64,000 bases of DNA, taken from positions 3,658,001-3,722,000 of the forward strand of contig CM066309.1 of NCBI GenBank assembly GCA_033807695.1, written 5' to 3'. A program made the translations under genes and the position numbers. The stretch comes from Daedaleopsis sinensis (lineage: Eukaryota > Basidiomycota > Agaricomycetes > Polyporales > Polyporaceae). This document shows, piece by piece, positions 46,061 through 56,925 of this stretch (position 1 is the first letter of the stretch; each line of letters begins with the position of its first letter). The notes under the pieces were generated by a model that saw only the letters and a program-made list of their open reading frames with translations, had not been told where the DNA came from and searched no databases.

Positions 46061-47880
46061 AGGAGGAGGAGAGGACGGTCGACGGCTGCGAGCGCATAGA
46101 TCTCAAGCGCACCGCGTGGAAGAGGCAGAACCGCGTCTCGACGCTTCTGCTCCTCAGACAGGGTGACTCTGGTACGTCACATGTCCTCTGCTCAACGTCG
46201 AACCCGCCCTCTCCTCCCTTCTTCCCTCGAATGCGCGGGCCAGGTGGTATAACTTATAATACCCGACTCTCGATGCTGTTGTATCCACTCGCTTACCCCC
46301 ACATGTCTCTGGGTCCTTGATCCGGAGGCGGACGCGAGCAGGGGACGCAACCGTACATTCCTGCCTTCACGACCAATAGACCCTGGATGGCAACGTCAGC
46401 ACGGGTATTCCTCCCTCAACAATGACTCTTGCAGCAGCATGTGTCATTGTGTCCGGTGGTACAAGTCTGGTAGTGCATCGTGACGCATGGATAGTACGCC
46501 CAAGGGCGTCCAAGACGTCCATTCGGTGGAGTTGGAGGTCGCATCTTGCATTGCATCGTCGGGGCATGTTCTTGTCCACTCTCATTAGAGCAGACATGAT
46601 CGTGTTCCGTCTTGCAGATTGCTGTCCTACAATCTATGTTGGGACAAAGCGCGGTGATTTCCTCATCGATCAGGCGTACCTGCTATCTGTTGCTCGTATC
46701 ATCAGAAGTAGTGTTCAACGCGAAAATTTGATTTCTTATCGCCCTTCACCCCGAAAGCATGATAGGCGACACACAATCGTGGCCCGCCGTCATGCAACTC
46801 AGCCTCAAACAACACGATCCTCGACTTCCTCTTCACCGAGATGGATGAGACGGCAATGCACACACCTCGCCCATCCGATCACATCTCCGATCGACACCGA
46901 CAACAGTGGACGGACAGGGCACACCGTCCCCGCCCAGTCCAGCATCACGCACACCTCGCTCACACTCCGAGTCCACCCCGGCCCTCTGTGCAGGGTAGAC
47001 GCAGATCTCAGACAGCTCATCGGCGCTGCCTCCAACGAGGACACCCGAGGCGCCACGCATCGGGTTGTGGGGTAGTGGCTGCGGGAGCTCGCAGGACGAC
47101 GGGAGCGCAGCGGCCACGACGGCCATCCGAGTACTGCCTCCGGTCGAATGCGACGGGGTAGAGGCGGTGCGGCCCGACTACTACGTGCGGTCGAGTGCGA
47201 CGTGACACGAGCCAGTGCTGTCCGCCTACTGCCGGCTCAGCGGGAACCGGGGCGGCGGCCGGAGGAGCGGCGGCTCGGACGGGACGAAGCTCGACGATGC
47301 AACGGAGACTATCGCGAGCTGCACGGAGGCCTGTAGGTGCTGTGGCCATGGGGGACGACGTCGTGCACAATGTGCTCTGCGGGCGGGAGATCCGGACGAG
47401 GCTCGCGCCGGAGTAGTGAGTACTTTTGACCGACTCCTGGACGACGGCTGACGCTTTGCACCTTCTTCTGCGATCATGCACATCGTCCAGTGGGTCTACG
47501 AGTCGTCGGACGACAGTGTGTTGCGCTTGCCGTCGGCATGCACGACTACAAGCTCCTGTTCGAGGATTGTGGTGCGTGCTGTTTCGTACTCTCCGCACCT
47601 CTGCGCTAAGGGCTCAGATATTGAAACGCAGAGCGGACAGGCCCGATGAAATAGACGTCGTCGGTGATCTATGGCTCTGGTGTCCGTCTGTGGGTGTTGG
47701 TGAGGTGTGGGAACGCAGCGGGCGACGTTGTACGCTTTCTTGCACCGCGTGAATGCGTTATTCGGGCTGCGACGTGCTGCTCGCCGAAGGTGGGTGAGCC
47801 GGCGGGGTATTCGCTCCGACTGTGTTCTTGAGCATGTTTGACCTGCTCGAGCGGCAGCTCGCAAATGGCGTTAGGGCGAA
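46061..47880 (+). pseudogene. G-alpha-like relic 8 (unit of FW7)
   Basis: Exon 1 (about 46061-46171, GTACGT donor) ends STLLLLRQGDSG, matching the lead KLLLLGQSESG of the family's P-loop. At about 46999-47045 VDADLRQLIGAASNEDTR matches the linker segment (VEADLxRRLGAASDE). YCRLSGNRGGG and KLDDATETIASC lie near 47227-47322. LANGVRANRDRAQS occurs near 47857. Stops and frameshifts lie between. An unrelated-looking open frame at 46422-47075 runs through the relic in mixed frames and is not a gene on its own. Confidence 0.74.
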
Positions 47881-48161
47881 CAGAGACCGGGCTCAGTCCT
47901 TGCGTAGTGTGCGTACTTTGTCTTCGATGCGAGAGGCCGCTTACGGGGCGTGCTGTAGACCTGCACGAGGGGTGTAGAGACTAGCGGCGCGAGCACCCGC
48001 CACTACGGTGTTCTCTGAAACAGTCAGATATTTACTGCGGTGCTGTATGCTGTAGCTATAACTTATACCCGCCTACCTTTACCGCCGATCCGTGTAATAT
48101 GCCGCTGGACTTGCACTTGGCAGGACTGGTTCGGTCTGGCTCGGCTTTCCCTGACCGCTTC

Positions 48162-48172
48162 TATAAGCGCTG
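48162..48172 (+). promoter_or_regulatory. FW7 core promoter motif (TATAAGCGCTG)
   Basis: Consensus form, 61 bases before ATG 48223. An earlier in-frame ATG at 48187 is only 25 bases away, which favours the later start. Confidence 0.68.
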
Positions 48173-48222
48173 GGTTCCTTGGATCGATGTCGACCGCTTC
48201 CACCGGTCTCTCTTGCTCAACC

Positions 48223-50831
48223 ATGGACATCGCTCTACATCTAGAACCCCGGGTCCCCGTTGAGGTCGCGGAGAACATCATAGACCAACTCGCCAGCGTA
48301 CATCATGCTCAATCCTCCCTCCGCGAATGCGCCCTTGTTTGTCAAGCATGGCTCCCTCGAAGCCGTACCCATCTCTTCTGCACGGTGCGTATCGAGAGCC
48401 TGAAGACACTGAGATCTCTCCAGGGTATCCTCATACCGAGCTTGACACTACGGTCACTCGTTCAATGCGTCGATTTCGATACGGAAGTGCCGACCGTCGA
48501 GCCCAGGGAATGGATCTTCAATTCTGCACCTCTCGTTCTCCTACCACTCCTTCCTAATCTGCACAACTGGACGTTTCGCGGCCAAATGCGATCCACTTAT
48601 CTCGCCTTGCGCCCTACTGCTCTCGCGTGTTTACCGTGCCACTCGGTCATCAACGACCTCAACCTTGTCAATATTAGTCTCGTACGGATGACAGATCTCA
48701 TCAGACTTCTACTAGCCCTTCCGGCCCTTCGGTCGCTACAAGCCACGAAAGTTGTCATTCAAAGGGAGGGATTGTACTTAGAACGTTTTCTGAGTCGCCT
48801 TGTGTGTCGTCTCAGGCTATCAGTTCTGCAGGTAAAGACAGAGTTGTACCGGGTGTTGAATCGATGCTGAGCCGCTGTTTACAGGTTCACAGTGATATAT
48901 ACTACCCCCCAGTGTCATCCCTTCTGTGTACACTGGAGAAAGCTGTAACTGCCCATGTGAGGGATCTTGCATTTGATGTGAACGAGGTCGCCACAAGCAG
49001 CATCTGGTTCTCCGGGCAACGTGAGTTTTATTGTTGGTACCCATTCCGATACGGACTCGAAAATGACTATATGCCTGTTAGCACTTCACGCTATTCATCC
49101 CGGATCACTCGCTCCCTATCTCAGCCTTGTCACATTGACAGTCATAATTAGCGATCATCGTGACGTACCCAGGAACATTACTATGGTCAGGCATATCATC
49201 GAAGTGTTACCCCCCACGGTTGTGACTTTCAACATTGATCTAACACCGTTGAGGAGGAATCAAATGTTGGAATATTTAGCAACATCGCTTAAAACCTGGG
49301 ATCAGTTGGATGATGCCTTGAATATCGCTCGAGAGCTGCACCCACATCTTCGCGACATCAGAATCCTATTGCCTCCAGTCAAACCGAGGGAAGTACCTTG
49401 GGACATTGGCTGCTTTTTACCCAAGTCAACGGCACGTTCATTATTCCACGTCGTCTCGCCCGTCGGTGAGTCTGCACGTCTCCAGTATATGATTAGGGAT
49501 TCTAATCCTAGTTGGGGTCTACGCTAGAAGAACACGCTACGTCTCGCTGGATATATCAGCACCCGGACGAGAGTCTAGCCATGCTCGTGGCTGATCCTGC
49601 AGGTCGGCTCATAGTCAGCTGCAGCTCAGACTACGTATATTCCTGGAACGTCCTATATGAGATTCTCCGATCCATGAAAAGGGCCAAAGTGGATAAATTT
49701 CCTGTCACCTCGGATTATCATATCCCATGCTTCGCCATCACCCTGCCAGCCAAGGGCCTCTGGAAAGCATCCCTGGGCATTGTCAATCGAGACGGCGTAC
49801 ACCCCATCTACCCCGTGTCATGGCGCCTCAAGAAGTATGAAATACAGACTCACGTCCTCTGTGGCTCACCTCCTAAGATCGTTTATATAACTGTCGACGG
49901 CGCCGTGCATGCGATCTTCCTACATGACGCCCAACGGTGGTTTCCAAAAGCCAGCCTGAGTGTCCCTGCTCAAGTCCATACCCCATCTTCGAGACTTCGT
50001 CCTGGCTCATTCGCGGTATCCGCTGACGAGCGATGGGTCGCAGACTGGCATACACCGGGGATGGTGCTCGTATGGAACGTCGTACCCGTTGCTCCGACAC
50101 TATATTCCCGATTCGCATTTCCCTCATTCTCAGCTCAAGCCTCCGAGCACAATCAAACCCCGGAGTTCCTCTTGGCCGCAACATTCGAAAGTTGGCACTC
50201 GGATGAGACTGGCCATGGTCTCCACCTTGTCGGCGTGTCGAACCGTGGCGCGGTATGGCGGTGGGACGTCGATACGGGTGCGCTCGTGCACCGTCCATGG
50301 AAGCTCTCGCATGCAGTTGAACTCTCTTCCGACACCTCCGAGTCATCCATCGCGTTCTCCCGCTCAGGACTCCGTCTTGCCTGGATATGTCCAGACCAGG
50401 GCTCATTGGGGCCTTTTCGAGGCCCTTCGACAGTCCGTGTCGTCGACCTGTCGGGATCTCGACGAACAGGGGGATGCTGTGCCCGGAGTGTCATACTGAA
50501 GGGACACGACGGGGTGGTCAACGCTTTCGCGCTCGCTCCGTCCGGTGACTACGTCGCGACCGCATCCGCGGACCTCACAGCGCGGCTGTGGAAGACGGAG
50601 AACGGAGAGTGTGTCCGCATCTTCACAGAGCACGAGGCGGCGGTGACACATGTGGTTATCTCGGCCGACGGGGGCATCCTCGCATCTGGGGCAGAGGATG
50701 GGACGGTGTGCGCGTGGAGGATGATAGATATTCTGGTGAACATAAGGATTACAGTGCAAACTTCGGCGGATTCGGAGGACTCAGCGGATGACGTTGAGAT
50801 TCTGTCAAATGCGGCGATGAGCAAGCGGTAG
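48223..50831 (+). CDS. F-box/WD40 protein FW7
   Basis: Probable SCF adaptor and last member of the array. Exons are 48223-48831, 48885-49020, 49082-49465 and 49528-50831, giving 810 residues. F-box: MDIALHLEPRVPVEVAENII then CALVCQAWLPRSR; the leucine-rich middle is about 10 residues shorter than in FW1. The final blades begin LKGHDGVVNAFALAPSGDYV and TEHEAAVTHVVISADGGIL. After the last blade the tail is unlike that of its sisters: it runs through ITVQTSADSEDSADDVEIL to SNAAMSKR. Introns are all GT-AG, 53-62 bases. Confidence 0.9.
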
Positions 50832-52307
50832 AGGCGGAAAGTAGGGGCTACCGAAGACACGGTATTCGTGGTCATGGTGAGCGACACTTACCCGATGACT
50901 CGTACTTCATCCTCGAGTTGAAATAGCACATATCCGAAAGCTGATTATGAAGATCTTCCATCCAGTTCATCGCGTTCAAATGGACTTTTTTGGTGCGCAT
51001 CTGTACTATGCGAGAGGATTATGTACGTTATGTGCAAAATGTCAGCTGCGACTCGCATTCGAGAAAAGGGCACACCTGGTAACATATAGAGATCTACTTG
51101 GAGTGGTGAGCAGCAGATGACGGACGTCGTTGGGTACTGCGTACATGCTTTCTATCATTAGACGAGCTGTGGCTCGCGCTGTGGGTGCATGGGGTAACAT
51201 GGCTAATGTGGCATGTACACAGGCTTTGAGACGACTCGTGTGCTCTTGAATACTCTGATAGTCCCCCTGTAAACCTTGGAGCGAGCGGTGCTGAGCAGCC
51301 CGTGCCGTGTCCGATGAGACAGCGTGACCGTCATCTCCGGCTAGGCTGCCCGCCTGGCGGGACTCAGACTCGGGCCTTCGCCCCGATTGGGACAACTCTA
51401 ACGCACGTAGTCGCAACGCGAGCGTGTCCCGACTCCTGACAGCATATGCATATTTAAAGTAGACAAGGTGCGGTCGTGCACACCCTGCTCAGGAGGTACG
51501 CGAGTGTGTAGCAAAGATACGACGAGGACAGTTCCGGACGTGTGGTCTTGTGCGATCTGCGGTGTGTCGATGGACGGTGCACACTCGGGATCCCGACTTC
51601 TGCGGATCCCTCGCTCGGGACGTCGACGGTCTGGACTGGTCTGCAGGGGCCGTATCGACGAGTGGAGGGACTATGGAGGGCACTGTTGTGTTAATGCTGA
51701 GCCAAAGTCTACAGACGTTTCTTGGTGGTGTGGTGCGACTCCCGAGCGGAGTTTGCGTCTGAGCGAAGGTGGCATGGGGTTCTGGGGACGCGAAGATCAA
51801 CGCGGACAAGCTTACTAAGACGGCGGACTTATGCAGCAGCGTGCCATGCACATGGCAATACTCCGTGGTACATGCCGACAGCCTGAACGAGTGTGGACTC
51901 TCCTGCCAGCTGGCTGTTGTTACCGCCTAGGACTCCAGGAGAGACTCAGAGGTAATAGTGCGACCGGACAGACGCAGCCGGATATCACGACGCGCTCTTG
52001 ACCTTAGGACCTACTTCCAACTGCCCCCAGCTCATTTCGCCCGACGCAGGACGTCTCCAGCGTGCAAGTGTGTGTTGTGGATGATCGTTGCCAGGGTGAT
52101 TTCCGCGAAGGTCAAGCTAGAGAAAACTTCGGCGGAGTTTCCGGGGCGCAGAAAGAAGCCCATATGGTTGGCTGGCAGGATACACAAAGCAGACGAGAGG
52201 CGAACCAAAAACACCGTAGCTTCATTCACAGAGCAGACCGTCACCGTACAGGCTAGAGTTACAGTAGACGGTGGCGGGAAGGCCGACAGTGCTTCAGGCG
52301 CCTAGTA
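50832..52307. other. Spacer 7 (FW7 to unit 9)
   Basis: No gene is supported. GTGAGC stands at 50877. The spacer block is recognisable at about 51290-51790 (GACTCGGGCCTTCGCCCCGA at 51367; a GGGACGTCGACGGTCTGGAC segment at 51617). The right end fades out before the last CRE site. Confidence 0.5.
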
Positions 52308-52315
52308 TGATGTCA
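52308..52315. promoter_or_regulatory. CRE/ATF site, copy 9 (TGATGTCA)
   Basis: Decayed palindrome (TGATGTCA) in AGGCGCCTAGTATGATGTCA. Position relative to relic 9 is as in the other units (about 200 bases). Confidence 0.6.
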
Positions 52316-52499
52316 CGTGCGTTTGTCGCAGCGCCTCCTCCAGGCCGAGTCCTCCGAGTCCGAGCTACCACCATCGTTCATCCTCTGAGTCGCGCTCGTT
52401 GCTTCTCTCGTTAGCTAGCGGCCGCCATTACACCCGCGGTGGACTCCTACCGCTCTTCCGCAGGCTATTCCGCACAGAAACACTCACAGTCACTCCGGC

Positions 52500-52620
52500 G
52501 CGAGCACGCGGGGAGGGTCCGACACGACAAGATGCCAAGCGATTGACCCAACTGGAGCGCCCGGTGTGGAAGATCCACGAAGGCATGTTCAGCTGCTGCA
52601 GGCTCCTTTCTTCGCAGTAT
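52500..52620 (+). pseudogene. G-alpha-like relic 9, exon 1 only
   Basis: A frame reads DAKRLTQLERPVWKIHEG and then RLLSSQY and a stop, alignable with DEIDERIxLExxVWK of the other relics. Nothing further of the gene, and no F-box/WD40 gene, follows. It marks the right end of the array. Confidence 0.55.
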
Positions 52621-55600
52621 TAGCGACTGAACTTTGTGCATGGTTAGTTTGAGGACGCGACCAACAAACATTGCTACTCACATCCCAATCGACGCCTTCG
52701 CACTTCCTTTCGCTGTGGATGGAGAGGGCAATGGCACTTATTAGGCAGAAGCAGGTGAGTAAGTATTCGAGTCTTGTCTCATGTCAGCTCCGAACGCACA
52801 CGTACCAGACGTCGGACGCGTCAAAACGGACAATTGTGCACTGGCATGTACGGTCAGCAACTTGGCCATTGCGGGCTCACGTTAACCGTGGGTGCTGCAA
52901 GGATAGGAGTCAGAATAGCACTTTGCCGAGAGAACATATTTGATGCAAGTGACCATTAAATCGTAGACCGACCAATGTTCCTCGAGGCGCCAGCACAGCG
53001 AGCCCGACAGCGAGCACGGCCCCGCACTGTCGTCGGGGAGAAGTGGACACGCCAAGTCGGACACTCGGATCGGGCACGGCCCGCACGGGTTGCACCCTGT
53101 CTGGGACAAGTCGTTCGTTGTCGCTGTCCAGGGTGTCCTACTCCGCCCATTCATCCTGCGGACATCTCTTATATCGCTAGCTAGAACTACCTCGCTCAGG
53201 CCTTCTCTAGCTGCGGTCTCAAAGCACCTCTACGCTCCAAGCACTCCGCCACTCCGCCGCTGCTCTGTCGGCGTGCACCCCGCTGGCCTACACGGATATT
53301 TGTATCGACGACGACGGCTCCCTTGCCGTTATCTCCAGGTTTAGTTATCCCCGTAATGGAGGGCATGGAACAGGTGAGCATACTTAGCTATCAGATTCGC
53401 CACATATCATTCTCGTCCTCCACCTGCCCTTGACCCATGCAAATGCAAGACTCGACTCTTCCATCACTATCCGGCAGAGCATCATTTGCACCATTCACTT
53501 GTGTCCGCACCGTGCATTGCGAATGTGATTGATTTTCGACTGTTTTCGAATTCGATATTGACGGTCATACCTCAGAACTAGTCCTGCTGGGTATCTTCTT
53601 TGTGCTGCTAGTATGCCGAGTCCTCGACGAGGTCCTTCGACCGTCTCATTACACGCTGAACTAGCCGACCACCCACTCCGCTTTATCCTCTTTGTCCGGC
53701 TCTCACCTGGACGCCACCGCTGGACTTCCTGAAATGGCGACCTACGGTGTCCGCTGCCTCTGCGATTTCGCCTGTCTGCCCACCACCTACGCGTCGGACG
53801 GTCCCTACGTCGCTCTTCGACCCCGATTTGGTGCCCCGCCCTCAACTTCCCTGTGCGCGGTACTCCCTGAGGCCCGCCGTGAGGTCGTGTCCGCCGCAAT
53901 GTCGATTCCGGAATCGTCGTCGAACGGCAGGTCGCGCCCGCCGGCGCACGCGTGTACAACGTCGCACCGAGGTCCGCACATCCCCGCGCGCTCGCACGCT
54001 CGCCAGTCTACCCATCGCCGCTCGCTCCTCTCGCTGCGCACATACCTGCGCCCTGAGACGCCCTGCCGTGCTGTTGCTTTCGATCAATTCGGTGGGGCCT
54101 ACCTCAGTCCATCCCGCGCGCGAGGGGTCCTCTGCACATGCCCCGTCGAAGCGGGTGGTATGGGATGCGGCGGACGAGCTGCGAGAGGAGGTTGGCTGGC
54201 TGGCCTGGTATGTCGCTCGCCCTTCCAGACTCGGTCGAGGGTACGTGCCCCCGACACGAACGGGGCACGGCGAGATGTAAAGCTCGCACAGGCTGTAGTG
54301 ACAGTGACGCGATGCCGTGCAGTGGGGACGTGAGTGTGGGCTCACGGATAGACGCGACCTGTATGCATGGCGACGGGTGACAGGTGGGAGAGGTACTGCG
54401 GACGGAGGGTCTGCTCGGGCTGGGCCTGTGAGTGTCCGCATAATCCATGGCGGCAGAGTTCTGACGTTCAGCACCTGCAGCTTCCCCCACAACGTTCAAT
54501 ACGCGCATCCTCAGCAAGGCTACGGGCCGTAGGACGACTCAGCTAGCATCCCCAGGAATGCTTCGTGCGGCGAAGAAGCTAGCGAGTACTCGGCCGCGAC
54601 ATCGTTCGAGGTCCTGACGTCACCCTTAGGTCACCGTGAGGGCAGACCAGTGCAGACGAGTGCATGTTCATCCCGCTGCGTCCGTATACCTGTGGTAAGT
54701 CTCTTCCCCCGAATTATGCTGGACCGCACTCATGAATCGACTGTTTCGTCAAATGTTGGCCTGCTGCCGATCCCTCTCTTTGCTCCTATCCGCAGCTAGT
54801 CTCAACCAGAGGGCATCCTGCACCCTCACGCCTATGCTCCTACTCGACCTTCAAGGTGACGGCGTAGAATAGCGGCGGCACGCCGTCTGCAGGCTGGCCT
54901 CCGACCGTCGTCTCACGCCTGCCGCATAGCAGAAGTAGACGGTCTTCGTGTCGAGATGCGAGGCTCGGCAGATTGTTAGTCACAGTCACAGTCGGCACAC
55001 CATGTCGTCGGAATGCGTGGGCACGGTCCCGGACGGGACGTCAAGCTTTCAAGACCGGGATTCCCCCTCGTCGCCGATACCGAGCGTGTCGCGGTCTCCC
55101 CTTCAGGACTCGCACGCCCTTACCACGAGCAGCAGGATGCACTGCAGGGACCAACAGGTCTAGCCCCGGAGGCGCTTCGGCAGTATGCATCTGCGATCTC
55201 TCGGAATACATGAAATCAGAGGACCGCCGCGACGTGCTCCGAGTGTTCTCCGAGGAGACGATGCGCTGGTGAGCATGGCCGCAGTAAGTCTGGACCACCC
55301 GCGTTGTAGAAGACGTGCGACGGGTCGTTCGCGGAGCACCGCTTGCGGGTGACACGTCGTGGTCTCGGACGATGGGGGAGTGTGCATGTGAAAGACGGAT
55401 GAGCTTGAGATCCTCTCTCACGGAGTCAGGTGCTGAGAGTGTGGTTTCTACTGGTTTCGATGGGCGGGCGCAGAGCGGGATGTAGGATATGGGATATGGG
55501 ATGTGATGGATCCGGATGTGAGTGCCTTGTTTGGCCTGGACGTCAAGAGACTAACCGTGCTCGCGGGTTTGCAGAGTGACCAGGTTGCGCAGATCACGAC

Positions 55601-56356
55601 ACGGGTCTCGCCCTGACGGACCTGTGGAAAGACTCGATCGGTCAGAGTTGAATCATGAGAGTGATCGGCTGGTAGAAGTCGGATCGACGGGCGATCGAAG
55701 AATCTACTCCGAAGCCCGCGATGCGACTGAAAACGAGGGTAAATCCGGAGAGGCAAACCACACATAATCCACGGTGAACTGGCCGCGTTTATCGGTGTGC
55801 AATGCTGACTTTCAGCGACAGACGGGCCTTGGCATGCGCAGTTACCGTGCTCTTGCGCTTCCTCAATACCCCAGCGCCTCCACTCTCCCTCCAGCGCGGA
55901 CACAACAAGTCAAACGAGCTCAAGAGAGTGCGCACTTACCCTTGTGTTCGACTCTATAGTTGGTTACAGGAGTCGTTCGCGCCGGCGAGCAGCTGGGACA
56001 CACACTGCGGGGCCGCTCGCCCAAATTGACCCCACGGTGCACGGCACCCTACCTCACTCGGCGCGCATGTTGCGCTCGGGACTTCATCGGCGCGGGAGCA
56101 GCGGGTACGTATACGCATCTCTATACGATAAGGTTCAAGTTGCTGCATCGTACTAATACATCTGCCACGGGACGCGGGGGCCCACCGGGTGCGGAGCTGC
56201 CCGCGGCCTGTATTACGTGGAGTGTCCGAGGACGAGAACGAGACCGAGAGCCAAGAGGGGACGGGGACAGGATACGGACGAGGGGGGACAAGACCGAGCA
56301 CAGAACGCAGCGTGGCGCGGGAGGTTGGGCATCGCCGGTCGCCAGCGAACCCGGCA

Positions 56357-56398
56357 CTCGATGCTCGACGCTCGACGCTCGACGTTCGACGTTCGACG
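56357..56398. repeat. CTCGACG 7-bp tandem repeat
   Basis: Six units of 7 bases: CTCGATG, three CTCGACG, two TTCGACG. It lies about 530 bases beyond the CHS7 stop codon. Confidence 0.85.
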
Positions 56399-56715
56399 GT
56401 GGTCATTCGACAGCCCGCATTCATATTCGCGCGCGAGCTACGACAGGGCCGAAGGCAGAGGGGACGGGGAGGGGATATAGACACCAAGTATCGTAAGACA
56501 GCATGATAACAACAAAGTACACGGAGGAGGGAGCGTGCGTGGTGGCCGTAGCCGGTTCCGATAGCGACACCGCCGGGCGTGGGCCGGTCCATGGAGAATC
56601 GTAGAGAAGAGAAGAAAAGACAACGCGACGCAAGAACAGGGTGCCCGCGGAGGGGGGCGTCTATGCGGATGGAAGGGGACGAGGGGAGAGGGAAGATAGG
56701 GACGGAGGGCGGAGA

Positions 56716-56739
56716 AGGGGGAGGGGGAGGGGGAGGGCG
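56716..56739. other. G-run array (possible G-quadruplex)
   Basis: Four runs of three to six G separated by single A bases on the + strand (GGGGGAGGGGGAGGGGGAGGG pattern), downstream of CHS7 and C-rich on the gene's own strand. It meets the usual four-run pattern for a G-quadruplex; a role in 3' end formation is speculation. Confidence 0.6.
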
Positions 56740-56925
56740 ATCGTGCAGGTCGAGCGAGCCGCGACGCGCGCAACGAGGGCGCCGCACAGACGACCGCCCG
56801 TCCTTGCGTGTATGCGTGTGCGTGCGTGCGCAGCCGCACCGAAGGATAATGATAGGATGCGAGAGAATAGGTTAGGGGCGGCGTGCAGGCCGGCGCGCAG
56901 CGGGCTGTGGCTCCGGCGCGCGCTG

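Larger units (their letters stand above)
52640..56925. other. Gene-poor region between the array and CHS7
   Basis: I see no gene I can support. Overlapping open frames at 53692-54333 (+), 53747-54280 (+) and 53842-54492 (-) are typical of GC-rich sequence and show no domain. A stretch at 55030-55273 has protein-like composition (VKLSRPGFPLVADTERVAVS on one frame) followed by GTGAGC, and could be an exon remnant. A 7-base repeat lies at 56357-56398 and a G-run at 56716-56739. Confidence 0.5.

Noticed and set aside
53692..54492. Overlapping + and - frames of more than 200 codons
   Set aside because: GC-rich, Arg/Pro/Ser-rich translations on both strands, no recognisable motif, no clear introns. 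I cannot support a gene.
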